A stretch of DNA of 12,950 nucleotides. It comes from Chitinispirillales bacterium. GTDB lineage: Bacteria > Fibrobacterota > Chitinivibrionia > Chitinivibrionales > Chitinivibrionaceae. Below are positions 1-7,145 of the stretch, piece by piece; within the stretch, counting starts at the first letter, position 1; the number at the start of each line of letters is the position of its first letter. The stretch covers positions 1-12,950 of the forward strand of contig JAIRUI010000060.1 of assembly GCA_031254455.1 (NCBI GenBank). Direction: 5' to 3'. The notes beneath the pieces are model-generated. The model was not told where the DNA came from. It did not search any database and worked only from the letters and a program-made list of their open reading frames with translations. The translations under genes were made by a program, and so were the position numbers.

Positions 1-62
1 TTTAGAATCTCCCTAAATTTATGCTCTGAAATTCTTGAACGAATTATATATTTGTTTTCCAT
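1..62 (-). CDS. IS1595-family transposase, N-terminal fragment (runs off the left edge)
   Basis: On the minus strand an ATG at 62-60 opens a frame that stays open to the window edge, giving 20 residues that begin MENKYIIRSR and continue ISEHKFREIL. The 'RISE-KFRE' block is what I recall from the start of IS1595-type (ISXO2-like, DDE) transposases, just before their zinc-ribbon/HTH part. A strong Shine-Dalgarno, AGGAGG, lies at 72-67, four bases from the ATG. The DDE catalytic core lies outside the window and cannot be judged. The gene points away from the broken radical SAM gene at 102-527, so the right-hand end of the insertion sequence must lie somewhere between about 72 and 130. I could not define the terminal inverted repeat without the other end. 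The family call rests on a short stretch and should be treated as probable. Confidence 0.65.
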   Translation of the reverse strand, partial: MENKYIIRSRISEHKFREIL

Positions 63-68
63 TGTCCC

Positions 69-107
69 TCCTAGTATTACAACAAAATAATTTTTGTTTA
101 ACTAGGA
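69..107 (-). promoter_or_regulatory. Nested hairpin in the transposase leader, overlapping its ribosome binding site
   Basis: Two perfect 7-bp inverted repeats are nested. The outer arms are TCCTAGT (69-75) and ACTAGGA (101-107); the inner arms are AACAAAA (81-87) and TTTTGTT (92-98), with a TAAT loop. Only small asymmetric bulges (5 and 2 nt) separate the two stems. Read as minus-strand RNA, the 3' outer arm includes the first bases of the AGGAGGG Shine-Dalgarno of the transposase. Read-through transcripts entering the IS from outside would therefore form a stem that hides the start, while transcripts starting inside it would not. That kind of protection is known for other IS elements (for example IS10 and IS50); applying it here is inference. 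It could also be part of the IS end itself. Confidence 0.55.
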
Positions 108-527
108 TTGAACCTTTTAAAAATTTATAATAAATATAAAAATCAAAAGTTTGCAATGAAATGTGAAATTCATTTAAGGTATAATAATCAAATTTTGAGT
201 AATAGAGGAGGCAGTGCGCCCAATAAACCAAAACTCAAGAAATCAAATATTACTATGTGTCCATTGCCGTTTTTACAATTAATAATAAGGGCTGACTGCG
301 GAATCAGTTTATGTTGCAATGACGCATTAGGAAAAATGACGCTGGGTAATATTAAAGAACAATCCATTGAAGAAATTTGGACAGATAAGAGACGAGAAGA
401 AATTTTAACATTAATGAGATTTCATAGACGAAAAGATATAGAACTTTGTAAAGGATGTGATATCCATTGTTCGGGAAAACATTTGAATTATATCGTTGCA
501 CATCCGACAGGAATCTTAAAATCCTAG
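102..527 (+). pseudogene. Radical SAM / SPASM-domain protein, C-terminal remnant
   Basis: The frame is open from just after a TAA at 99-101. The only early starts are a TTG at 108 and an ATG at 156, neither with a good ribosome binding site. From TTG 108 the product is 139 aa. It carries the 'NRGG' segment followed by a SPASM-type cluster pattern: C51, then G65 and C70 (CX13GX4C), then C114-x2-C117-x3-C121, with the 'lGNI-x4-I-x2-IW' block between. This is the auxiliary iron-sulfur region found at the end of radical SAM/SPASM enzymes. The radical SAM barrel and its CX3CX2C motif, normally some 200 residues upstream, are absent. The IS1595-like element directly upstream explains the loss, so I call it a gene broken by insertion. 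A stand-alone SPASM protein is a less likely alternative. Confidence 0.75.
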
Positions 528-678
528 AATTCTACTTCCTTTTTTGAGCTGTACGACAACCGCCTTATAAGTCCTAATAAAATATTTTAGCCATTATTTA
601 AAATTCTTCGCCTTTAATTCAAATAAAATTGTATTTTATCAGCGATTCTTTATTATAAATTAAAACGAGGAATTTTCA

Positions 679-1446
679 TTGAAAAAATTACTTTTATTCG
701 CCTTATTATGTTTTATGCTTCTGCCTGCGCAAGAAAATAATTTATCGCAAACAGACACGCTTTATTTTGAAGATACCGCCGAAGAAGAAATTCCGTTTAA
801 TTCAATTATGCCGGATATATCAGGGAAAAAGGGTTTATTATTTATTGCGAATACAGATTCTGTCGAAATCCTTTTAGACAGTATAATTCTTGGATTTACG
901 CCATTTGTTTTGGACACTCTGCAAGACGGCGTATATTCGTTTTTAGCAAGAAAAAAAGGATTTTATCAAAAAAGAATCACTTCAAATTACTCATCCGACA
1001 CGCTTTCAACTATAAATATAGAATTGCGGGAACCATCGTCGATTTCATTTATTACAGAACCAAATTCGGCTTCAATTCTGATAAACCGTAAAAAAGTCGG
1101 CGTTTCACCGTTTACAGCGCACAATCTAAAACCGGAAGAGTATAATTTTATGATATTAAAAGACGGTTACGAACTGTTTGACACTACCATAAATTTGCAA
1201 TCTGGACAAAAAGATACACTTTATACAAATCTCGTACCGGAAAGTACGACTTCGCAAAAAAGCGCTATTTCACAAAATCCAAAAACAAAAGGATCAAATT
1301 TAGCAAAATCAAAATCAGAAAAAGAAGATATTGTTGAAACAGAAGAGACTGAGAAAAAAAAGAAAAAAATTGATAAAATCGGGATAATTGTATTTTTGTC
1401 CGTTATGGTTCTTCTAATGGGAATGCAAGAATATAACAGACAGTGA
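679..1446 (+). CDS. Secreted or membrane-anchored protein with two PEGA repeats
   Basis: 255 aa. The start is TTG at 679 with GAGG at 667-670 as ribosome binding site; it begins MKK and places a hydrophobic signal segment at residues 4-17, probably cut near the 'PAQ'. Two PEGA-type beta repeats follow, at about 52-118 and 119-186; each contains a 'xILLD/xILINRKKVGxxPF' strand and a 'GxYxFxxxKxGY/F' strand. Then come a charged, K/E-rich linker (187-233) and a hydrophobic segment (234-248) at the end. PEGA domains are small surface or periplasmic modules with no known catalysis, often found with FGE-like and S-layer proteins. The gene directly downstream (7 nt gap) is such an FGE-like protein, so the two probably share a transcript. 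The lysine cluster before the C-terminal segment is unusual for a type I anchor. Confidence 0.8.
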   Translation: MKKLLLFALLCFMLLPAQENNLSQTDTLYFEDTAEEEIPFNSIMPDISGKKGLLFIANTDSVEILLDSIILGFTPFVLDTLQDGVYSFLARKKGFYQKRITSNYSSDTLSTINIELREPSSISFITEPNSASILINRKKVGVSPFTAHNLKPEEYNFMILKDGYELFDTTINLQSGQKDTLYTNLVPESTTSQKSAISQNPKTKGSNLAKSKSEKEDIVETEETEKKKKKIDKIGIIVFLSVMVLLMGMQEYNRQ

Positions 1447-1453
1447 GGATTTA

Positions 1454-2212
1454 ATGAATTTAAAACCGTCTATTATAATAGCGTTTTCGTTTTCGTACAC
1501 GTTGTTTGCTATTAGCGAAAGCGTAAGCATATCCGGTGGTTCGTTCAATATGGGAAGCGAACATGGCAGTAGCGATGAAACACCGATTCATTCGGTTACA
1601 CTCAGCGACTACAAAATTGATAAACGACAAGTAAGCAATAAAGATTATAACGAATGCGTCACCGCTGGAAAATGTTCTAAACCTCACTATAAAGACGGTT
1701 TGTGTTTCTTGTGGACAAATCAGGGACTTTCCAAAATTAATCCGCACGAAGAACTCCTTGCAGAAGATAATCCGGTAGTTTGTGTTTCTTGGAAGCAAGC
1801 GGTCGAATACTGCAAATTCCGCTCCGGACGTCTCCCGACAGAAGCCGAATGGGAATATGCGGCGACTAACGGCGGAAAAACAATCTATTCATGGGGAAAC
1901 GAGAAACCGACTCACAGCAACGCCCGCTTTAGAAGCAGAAATTCAACCTCCGTTTACACAAACAGTCCGACAGGTGAATACAAACTAACAGATATGAACG
2001 GAAATGTCTGGGAATGGATCAATGACAAGTACGAGCAGAATTATTACACATATTCTCCACAAAAAGACCCGAAAGGCGCGACGGTCGGACGTTTTAACGT
2101 AATCCGCGGCGGCGGATGGTATAGCGATGAAAATTCACTGCGCAGTACAAACCGGCACTGGTTTTCTCCGGAAGCCGCAGAAATAAGCATTGGTATCAGA
2201 TGTGCAAAATAA
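1454..2212 (+). CDS. Secreted FGE-sulfatase (SUMF1-fold) domain protein, non-catalytic type
   Basis: 252 aa with an N-terminal signal peptide (about residues 1-19). The whole mature part is one formylglycine-generating-enzyme-like domain: 'GGSFNMGS' near residue 28, 'DETPIHSVTL', 'NPVVCVSWKQAVEYC', 'RLPTEAEWEYAA', 'YSWGNE', 'DMNGNVWEW' and, at residues 218-222, 'RGGGW'. True FGE uses two cysteines just after the RGG motif; here that stretch has none, so oxidation of a sulfatase cysteine is not expected. Many bacterial members of this fold act as ligand-binding or structural envelope proteins. ATG at 1454 follows the PEGA gene by 7 nt, with GAGG overlapping the upstream stop. The stop (2210-2212) directly abuts the stop of the convergent M50 gene. 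Confidence 0.88.
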   Translation: MNLKPSIIIAFSFSYTLFAISESVSISGGSFNMGSEHGSSDETPIHSVTLSDYKIDKRQVSNKDYNECVTAGKCSKPHYKDGLCFLWTNQGLSKINPHEELLAEDNPVVCVSWKQAVEYCKFRSGRLPTEAEWEYAATNGGKTIYSWGNEKPTHSNARFRSRNSTSVYTNSPTGEYKLTDMNGNVWEWINDKYEQNYYTYSPQKDPKGATVGRFNVIRGGGWYSDENSLRSTNRHWFSPEAAEISIGIRCAK

Positions 2213-2863
2213 TTAAAAGCCTATAATTTTTTCCCAAAAAGAAAACCACACATTAAAAATCGGAGAAAGAATTTTTGACAAAATCGGATATTGAATTATG
2301 CGTTCCAGAATAATTATTCCAAATAAAATTTGTGGAGCAAATCTTGTAATTTTAACATAACTTTCCGCCTGTTTCTGTGTCAGAACACCTACTGCCACAC
2401 GAAAACCGTCAAGCGGATAAATAGGAATTAAATTAAAAACAGCAAGTCCCAAATTAATTCTAACTGTCATATAAAACGCATATTGTAAAACGTCAGAAAT
2501 AACGATTGCTGAAACAAGCATATTTGCGGTATAAGCGATTATCAGTGCAAAAACGATATTTGAAAGCGGTCCTGCAAAAGCAACCCAAACCATATCTCTT
2601 TTGGGATTTCTCAGTTGTGAAACATCTACCGGAACCGGTTTTGCCCAACCAAACGGCATATTAAACGCAATCAACGAAAACAAAAATACGGCCGTTCCCA
2701 TAAAATCCAAATGCGAAAGCGGATTAAACGATAAACGTCCGGCATTTTTAGCCGTCATATCGCCCAAACGATAGGCTGCGTATCCGTGCGCTATTTCATG
2801 GACAGTAAGCGAAAGAGAAATTATTATAATGAAAATAACTGCAATTTGCGGATTCATAACCAC
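2213..2863 (-). CDS. Site-2 protease family protein (peptidase M50, short form)
   Basis: 216 aa, almost entirely membrane segments. The zinc-binding HExxH is H22-E-I-A-H26 ('HEIAHG') inside the first membrane helix region. The second conserved motif, NLIPIYPLDG (residues 144-153), supplies the third metal ligand, D152. There is no PDZ domain, so this is the compact group of uncharacterised bacterial M50 proteins and not RseP. The zinc site looks complete. The start is GTG at 2863 or ATG at 2857; the AGGTGG just upstream overlaps the GTG, so the ATG is about as likely. It lies 30 nt after the pseudo-ATPase gene on the same strand and is probably the last gene of the Bat operon. It may cut a membrane-bound partner, but the substrate cannot be read from the sequence. 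Confidence 0.88.
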   Translation of the reverse strand: MVMNPQIAVIFIIIISLSLTVHEIAHGYAAYRLGDMTAKNAGRLSFNPLSHLDFMGTAVFLFSLIAFNMPFGWAKPVPVDVSQLRNPKRDMVWVAFAGPLSNIVFALIIAYTANMLVSAIVISDVLQYAFYMTVRINLGLAVFNLIPIYPLDGFRVAVGVLTQKQAESYVKITRFAPQILFGIIILERIIQYPILSKILSPIFNVWFSFWEKIIGF

Positions 2864-2893
2864 CTATTCTACCTATAAAACTTATATTACATT

Positions 2894-5140
2894 TTACTTA
2901 TTTTCTGCAAATAAAAATCGGATTTTCTTATACCTTATACGTAAAGAATTGGCAATAATGCATACAAAACTGATTATCATAGCCAAACTCACAATCGCCG
3001 GAGACAATATACCTAAAAGTACAAATGGGACTTCAACGATATTAAAAACACAAGATAAAATTATGTTTTGATTTATTATGCGTACTGTGCCGCGAGAAAC
3101 CTCTATAGCGCGATACACATTCAGTAAATCGTCATTTTTAATAATAACATCTGAAATATCCGCCAAAGCATTTGTTTTGCCGCACATAGAAATTCCGACA
3201 TGCGCTTTCGACAAAATAATTGCGTTATTTAATCCGCTGCCAACCATTGCAATTTTTTTATCTTGCTCTATTATACTTTCAATGCTTTCACATTTTTCTT
3301 CACGACTATGTTCGACTATAATCTTATCCGACGAGATTCCTAATAAATTTGAAATTCTTACCGCAGAATTATAGCCGCCTTGCGTCATAACTCGAATTGA
3401 AACATCCGCTTTACGAAGTTCGTCCGCCGCCGCAAATACCGTTTCGCGAATTATTTCGACAAGAGAAATCACCGCTATAACTTTACCGTCCTTCAGAACA
3501 ATATTCAAAATTTCTCCGTCAAGTTCACATTGATTACATAAACCTGCTACTATGTCAAGTTTACCGTTCTGATTTAACGAATAATCATAATTGCCGATAG
3601 AATAAACTTCTGCGCCGATTTTGCATTTTACTCCGCCAAAGCTAAGTTCCACTCCGACGCAATCAAGCGTTTTAGCTCCCTTGCTTTTACAATATTGAGT
3701 TATTATTTTTGCTATAGAATGACTCGAATTGCTTGATACCGAATACAAAATATCGTAAAGTTTTTCAATACTGCAATCGGGATCCAAACTCTTTACGTCA
3801 ACAACAGAAAGTTCCCCGGAAGTTATTACGTCATTTTTCTCTAAAATCAAGAAATTTATTCTTTTGAGGATTTCCATTGCCTCGTCAACTTTAAAAAATA
3901 TCCCATATCTTGCACAAATCGCTTTCGCAGAATTTATCGCAGCAACTTTTGCAAGCCACAACGAGCATGGACAAAGCGTCAATAAAACGCTCATACCGGT
4001 TGTAAAAATATCAATTGGATTTTTCTGATAAACAATATTGACAATAGCGATCACGATCACTATTGTCAATCCGGTAACAATAAATACTTTTGATAATTTC
4101 TCGTTGATACTATCTATGTTATCTTTATCAATCTTGGCGCACTTGGCTTTGTTGACAGTTTTTGAAAATTTGGTATCTTCACCGATTGCACAAACCGAAA
4201 TCGTTATAGAATTCACAATATTTATTGTTCCCGCATAAACGACGTCGCCGACTTTTTTGGGTATTGGAATACACGCGCCTGTAAATATGCTTTCATCTAC
4301 CAATGTTTCCCCTGAAATTATAATTCCGTCAACGGCAATTTGTTCGCCGCATTTAACAATCAAAATATTGTCTTTTTCAATATTATCTACACTAAATAAT
4401 TCTTCTTCGCCGTCATAACGGATTTTAGTTACGATATTTGTTAAACATTTATTAATAACACACGGTTCTTTCATAACTTTTAACTTAGCAAAAACATCCA
4501 AAAATCTTGTAAAATGGACAACGATCAAAATTATAACCGAAACATCAAAATATAAAAAACGAGTATCTTTTTCTAAAAAACCGTAATATACACTCAAAAA
4601 ATACGCACTAAAACTCCCAAGTGACGCTAAGGTATAAATCGAATATGTATTTTTTAACGCCATAACAATACTTTTTGTTCCTAAAAGCAACATTATCGGT
4701 GTCACAAAAATAAGTTGAATTACCGGTTTTGTTAAAAAATCCACCAAAGGAGAATTAATGTTAAACCAACCTAAAAACATTGTAGTAAAAAGCGGAAACG
4801 CCAAAATTAAACATAGAAGTAAATTGCGTTTTAACGAATTGTATTCAAATTCACGATACTGTTTTACAGCGGTTTCAGTATTTTCGTTAAGCAATTCAAA
4901 ATGATACCCGTGACTTTGCGCAGTATCTATTATATTCTCGATCTTCGTTTCCGACGTATTAAAATTAACGTATGCTTTTTCAATGAAAGGATTTACGTTT
5001 ACGGCAATAACACCTTTATTGGTAAGCAAAATTTTTTTTAGACGATCGACATCGGCAACGCCGCATAATCCGAGCGCTGCAAATATCTCTATTCGTTGTT
5101 TATTTTTATTCTCAAATATCACGAAAATCTTCCGGTCCAT
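2894..5140 (-). CDS. P1B-type (heavy-metal) ATPase homologue with lost catalytic motifs: a pseudoenzyme
   Basis: 748 aa, a full-length and uninterrupted P1B-ATPase fold. It has an HMA-like domain (about 15-85), membrane helices (about 105-215), an actuator domain (about 240-335), two further helices (about 350-405), P- and N-domains (about 415-660) and two final helices (about 690-732). The transmembrane metal motif CPC is kept (C390-P-C392). Every catalytic signature is changed. The phosphorylation loop DKTGT is EKNDV (434-438). The actuator TGES is TGAC (287-290). The N-domain HP is HS (474-475). TGDN is altered to TQGGYN (586-591). GDGxND is GSGLNN (634-639), losing both aspartates. The HMA CxxC is reduced to one Cys (C26). 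No ATP-driven transport is expected. The start overlaps batB by 22 nt, which implies coupled translation. Confidence 0.9.
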   Translation of the reverse strand: MDRKIFVIFENKNKQRIEIFAALGLCGVADVDRLKKILLTNKGVIAVNVNPFIEKAYVNFNTSETKIENIIDTAQSHGYHFELLNENTETAVKQYREFEYNSLKRNLLLCLILAFPLFTTMFLGWFNINSPLVDFLTKPVIQLIFVTPIMLLLGTKSIVMALKNTYSIYTLASLGSFSAYFLSVYYGFLEKDTRFLYFDVSVIILIVVHFTRFLDVFAKLKVMKEPCVINKCLTNIVTKIRYDGEEELFSVDNIEKDNILIVKCGEQIAVDGIIISGETLVDESIFTGACIPIPKKVGDVVYAGTINIVNSITISVCAIGEDTKFSKTVNKAKCAKIDKDNIDSINEKLSKVFIVTGLTIVIVIAIVNIVYQKNPIDIFTTGMSVLLTLCPCSLWLAKVAAINSAKAICARYGIFFKVDEAMEILKRINFLILEKNDVITSGELSVVDVKSLDPDCSIEKLYDILYSVSSNSSHSIAKIITQYCKSKGAKTLDCVGVELSFGGVKCKIGAEVYSIGNYDYSLNQNGKLDIVAGLCNQCELDGEILNIVLKDGKVIAVISLVEIIRETVFAAADELRKADVSIRVMTQGGYNSAVRISNLLGISSDKIIVEHSREEKCESIESIIEQDKKIAMVGSGLNNAIILSKAHVGISMCGKTNALADISDVIIKNDDLLNVYRAIEVSRGTVRIINQNIILSCVFNIVEVPFVLLGILSPAIVSLAMIISFVCIIANSLRIRYKKIRFLFAENK
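4037..4070. repeat. Inverted repeat inside the pseudo-ATPase gene
   Basis: Perfect 11-bp arms, ATTGACAATAG (4037-4047) and CTATTGTCAAT (4060-4070), are separated by 12 bases that themselves contain GATC twice. The segment encodes an Ile/Val-rich membrane helix (about residues 357-368), where alternating ATT/GTC-type codons can make such symmetry by chance. A hairpin or protein-binding role is possible but unsupported. Confidence 0.4.
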
Positions 5141-6138
5141 TCGTTTTTCTTGACGATAGCATCCGGTAAAAAATATTCCAGTAAAAACAAAATAAGAGCA
5201 ATAAATAAAAACAATTGATACTGTTCATTGAATCTCGCCTGTTTTGCCGTTCCAAAATCATTTTTTTTCATGTCGCTTATTTCTTTGTAAATTTCCTGCA
5301 AATTCAAGTCGATCCCCGCAAAAAAATACTTCCCGTTAGCCGCAATCGCAATTTCTTCAAGTGTTTTGGAGTTTAGGCGCGTAAGAACTATGTTCCCGTT
5401 TTTTTCCTTTTTGTAAACAACCGAATTGCCATTCTTTTGTTCTGGAATCGGCGAACCGCTTTCCGAACCTACTCCTACGCAATGTACAATAATCCCGTCT
5501 TGTGCAGCCAATTTTGCCGATTTCACGGCGTCGCCTTGATTCTCTTCTCCGTCGGAAATTATTAATAAAACTTTTGAAACGCCGCTTTTTACAAACGATT
5601 TTCGCGCCAACTCAATAGCGCCTGATAAATCTGTTCCCTGTGAACTAATCCAATCGGTATTTACAGATTCCAAAAACATTTTCGCCGCACCGTAATCCAA
5701 AGTTAGCGGCATTTGCGTAAAGCTCGTTCCGGCAAAAACTATAAGTCCTATCCTGTCGCCTGAAAACATATCAAGCAATTTTGAAATTTCATATTTCGCC
5801 CGCGTTATTCGGTTCGGAGCGATGTCTTGCGCAAGCATACTTTTTGAAATATCCAGCGCTATAAAAATATCTATGCCCTTTCGCTCAACCATTTCTGTTT
5901 TCACACCGAAACGTGGACGGGCGAGCGCAAAAATCAAAAGCGAGAACGCAAAAATGAAAATCGTCGCTTTAAGCGGACGAAAATTAAAATATTCTTTCGG
6001 AAATAATCTATAGACGACCTCTGTTTCGCCGAATTTTCTATAAAAATTACTTCGCATTGCAGAAAACAAAATATACAGCAAAATAAAAAACGGAATTAGC
6101 GAATACGCCCATAAAAAATCGGGAGAACCAAAACACAT
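5119..6138 (-). CDS. batB: BatB-like VWA-domain membrane protein
   Basis: 339 aa with two N-terminal membrane helices (about 8-28 and 57-75), a von Willebrand A domain (about 88-285) and a C-terminal helix (about 307-326). The MIDAS metal site is complete: D96-I-S98-K-S100, a threonine in 'QGTD' at 167-170, and 'SDGEEN' at 195-200. 'ALARPRFG' before the domain is typical of the BatA/BatB pair. The VWA domain should face the periplasm. The ATG at 6138-6136 overlaps the TAA of batA by one base, with AGGAGG about 10 nt upstream inside batA, so the pair is translated together. Bat proteins were linked to aerotolerance in Bacteroides, but the molecular role remains open. The name rests on family and gene order. 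Confidence 0.88.
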   Translation of the reverse strand: MCFGSPDFLWAYSLIPFFILLYILFSAMRSNFYRKFGETEVVYRLFPKEYFNFRPLKATIFIFAFSLLIFALARPRFGVKTEMVERKGIDIFIALDISKSMLAQDIAPNRITRAKYEISKLLDMFSGDRIGLIVFAGTSFTQMPLTLDYGAAKMFLESVNTDWISSQGTDLSGAIELARKSFVKSGVSKVLLIISDGEENQGDAVKSAKLAAQDGIIVHCVGVGSESGSPIPEQKNGNSVVYKKEKNGNIVLTRLNSKTLEEIAIAANGKYFFAGIDLNLQEIYKEISDMKKNDFGTAKQARFNEQYQLFLFIALILFLLEYFLPDAIVKKNEWTGRFS

Positions 6139-7145
6139 TATCCAATCCTCCTGAAACGTGTTTGTCGTAAGATAAATTCAAGACACAACAAAATAAAACC
6201 GCAAATAAGATACGGATAAAATTTCTCGTTCCAATCGGTAAATACCTTGCTTTCGACCGAACTTTTCTCCATACTGTCGATATCCTCGTAAATTTTTTGC
6301 AATTCGCTCGTGTTTTGCGCCCTAAAAAATTTTCCTCCGGTTTCCTGGGATATTTTTTTGAGAGTCTCCTCGTCCAAATCCGATTCCGTCATCCGAATTT
6401 CCGTCGAAATTTTACCGGTGAAAGGATTTTGCACTTTGACAGGAAACGGCACTTCTCCGCGCTTTCCGATTCCTATGGAATAAATTTTAATCCCCAATTG
6501 TGCGCACGCTTTTGCCGCAGCGACAGGCGAAACATCGCCGCGGTTATTCGCACCGTCGGTAAGTAAAATCATAACTTTACTTTTCCCTTTGCTTTCTTTC
6601 AAGCGATTTGCCGCCGTCGCTATTGCCGTACCTATTGCCGTACCTTGGTCGTCAAGTAAATCAAACGAAACTTCGCCCACAAATTGTCGAAGCAAATCGT
6701 AATCTAAAGTGAGCGGGCATTTTGTGTACGCTCTCCCCGCAAAAACTACAAGCCCTATTCTATCGCTGCTGCGTTTGTCGATAAAATCCACGAGGCATTT
6801 CTTGGCGACTTCTAATCGATTTGCCGGTTTAAAATCCAGCGCTTCCATACTACCGGAAATATCCAAAGCAACCATAATATCGACGCCGTGAGTCGTTATT
6901 TCTTCAAACGAGGTTCCCTGCTGCGGTCTTGCAAGCGCGACTACCAAAAGTGAAAACCCGATTACTTTCAAAACTATGAGAATATGCCGTGCAAAAACCG
7001 CAAAACTCGGCTTTATTGATTTGAGCGCGGAAAGATCGGAATAACGAACCGCAGTTTTACTCGTTTTTTCTCTGTAAATATAGTAAGCGATCATCGGAAT
7101 TACTAAAATCAGTAAATAAAATGCCTGCGGCGAATGAAACCTCAT
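6138..7145 (-). CDS. batA: BatA-like VWA-domain membrane protein
   Basis: 335 aa. N-terminal helices lie at about 8-24 and 53-71, followed by 'ALARPQQG' and a VWA domain (about 86-290). The MIDAS motif is D95-I-S97-G-S99, with the conserved 'DQGTAIGTAIATAANRLK' region and 'LLTDGANNRG' completing the metal site. A last helix (about 311-326) is followed by a basic tail. This is the classical BatA layout of the MoxR-associated Bat operon. It starts at ATG 7145 and overlaps the stop of the GGDEF gene by 4 nt (ATGA), and it runs into batB with a 1-nt overlap. The likely job is one half of a BatA-BatB complex in the inner membrane, with the VWA domains binding a partner protein through the metal. 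Confidence 0.9.
   Translation of the reverse strand: MRFHSPQAFYLLILVIPMIAYYIYREKTSKTAVRYSDLSALKSIKPSFAVFARHILIVLKVIGFSLLVVALARPQQGTSFEEITTHGVDIMVALDISGSMEALDFKPANRLEVAKKCLVDFIDKRSSDRIGLVVFAGRAYTKCPLTLDYDLLRQFVGEVSFDLLDDQGTAIGTAIATAANRLKESKGKSKVMILLTDGANNRGDVSPVAAAKACAQLGIKIYSIGIGKRGEVPFPVKVQNPFTGKISTEIRMTESDLDEETLKKISQETGGKFFRAQNTSELQKIYEDIDSMEKSSVESKVFTDWNEKFYPYLICGFILLCLEFILRQTRFRRIG

Noticed and set aside
19..231. A 70-aa minus-strand frame across the IS and SPASM junction
   Set aside because: It overlaps the SPASM frame, starts inside it and has no family signal; the real minus-strand gene here uses another frame starting at 62.
528..678. Promoter in front of the PEGA gene (TTGTAT 629-634 with TATTAT 651-656)
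   Set aside because: The -35 box matches only 3 of 6 and the spacer is 16 nt in AT-rich DNA; too weak to list. Nothing else was seen in this gap.
1460..1798. A 112-aa minus-strand frame inside the FGE-like gene
   Set aside because: Basic, low-complexity translation opposite a well-supported gene; a shadow frame.
1454..2212. Calling the FGE-fold protein a true sulfatase-maturing enzyme
   Set aside because: The two catalytic cysteines expected after the RGG motif are absent, and it is a secreted protein beside a PEGA protein and not beside a sulfatase.
2894..5140. Frameshift or sequence error as the cause of the lost ATPase motifs
   Set aside because: I re-read the codons at the DKTGT, TGES, CPC and GDGxND positions on the minus strand; flanking residues align in frame on both sides, so these are substitutions.
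6622..6645. Tandem 12-bp repeat (ATTGCCGTACCT twice) in batA
   Set aside because: It encodes the GTAIGTAIA stretch that is conserved in BatA proteins, so it reflects the protein sequence.
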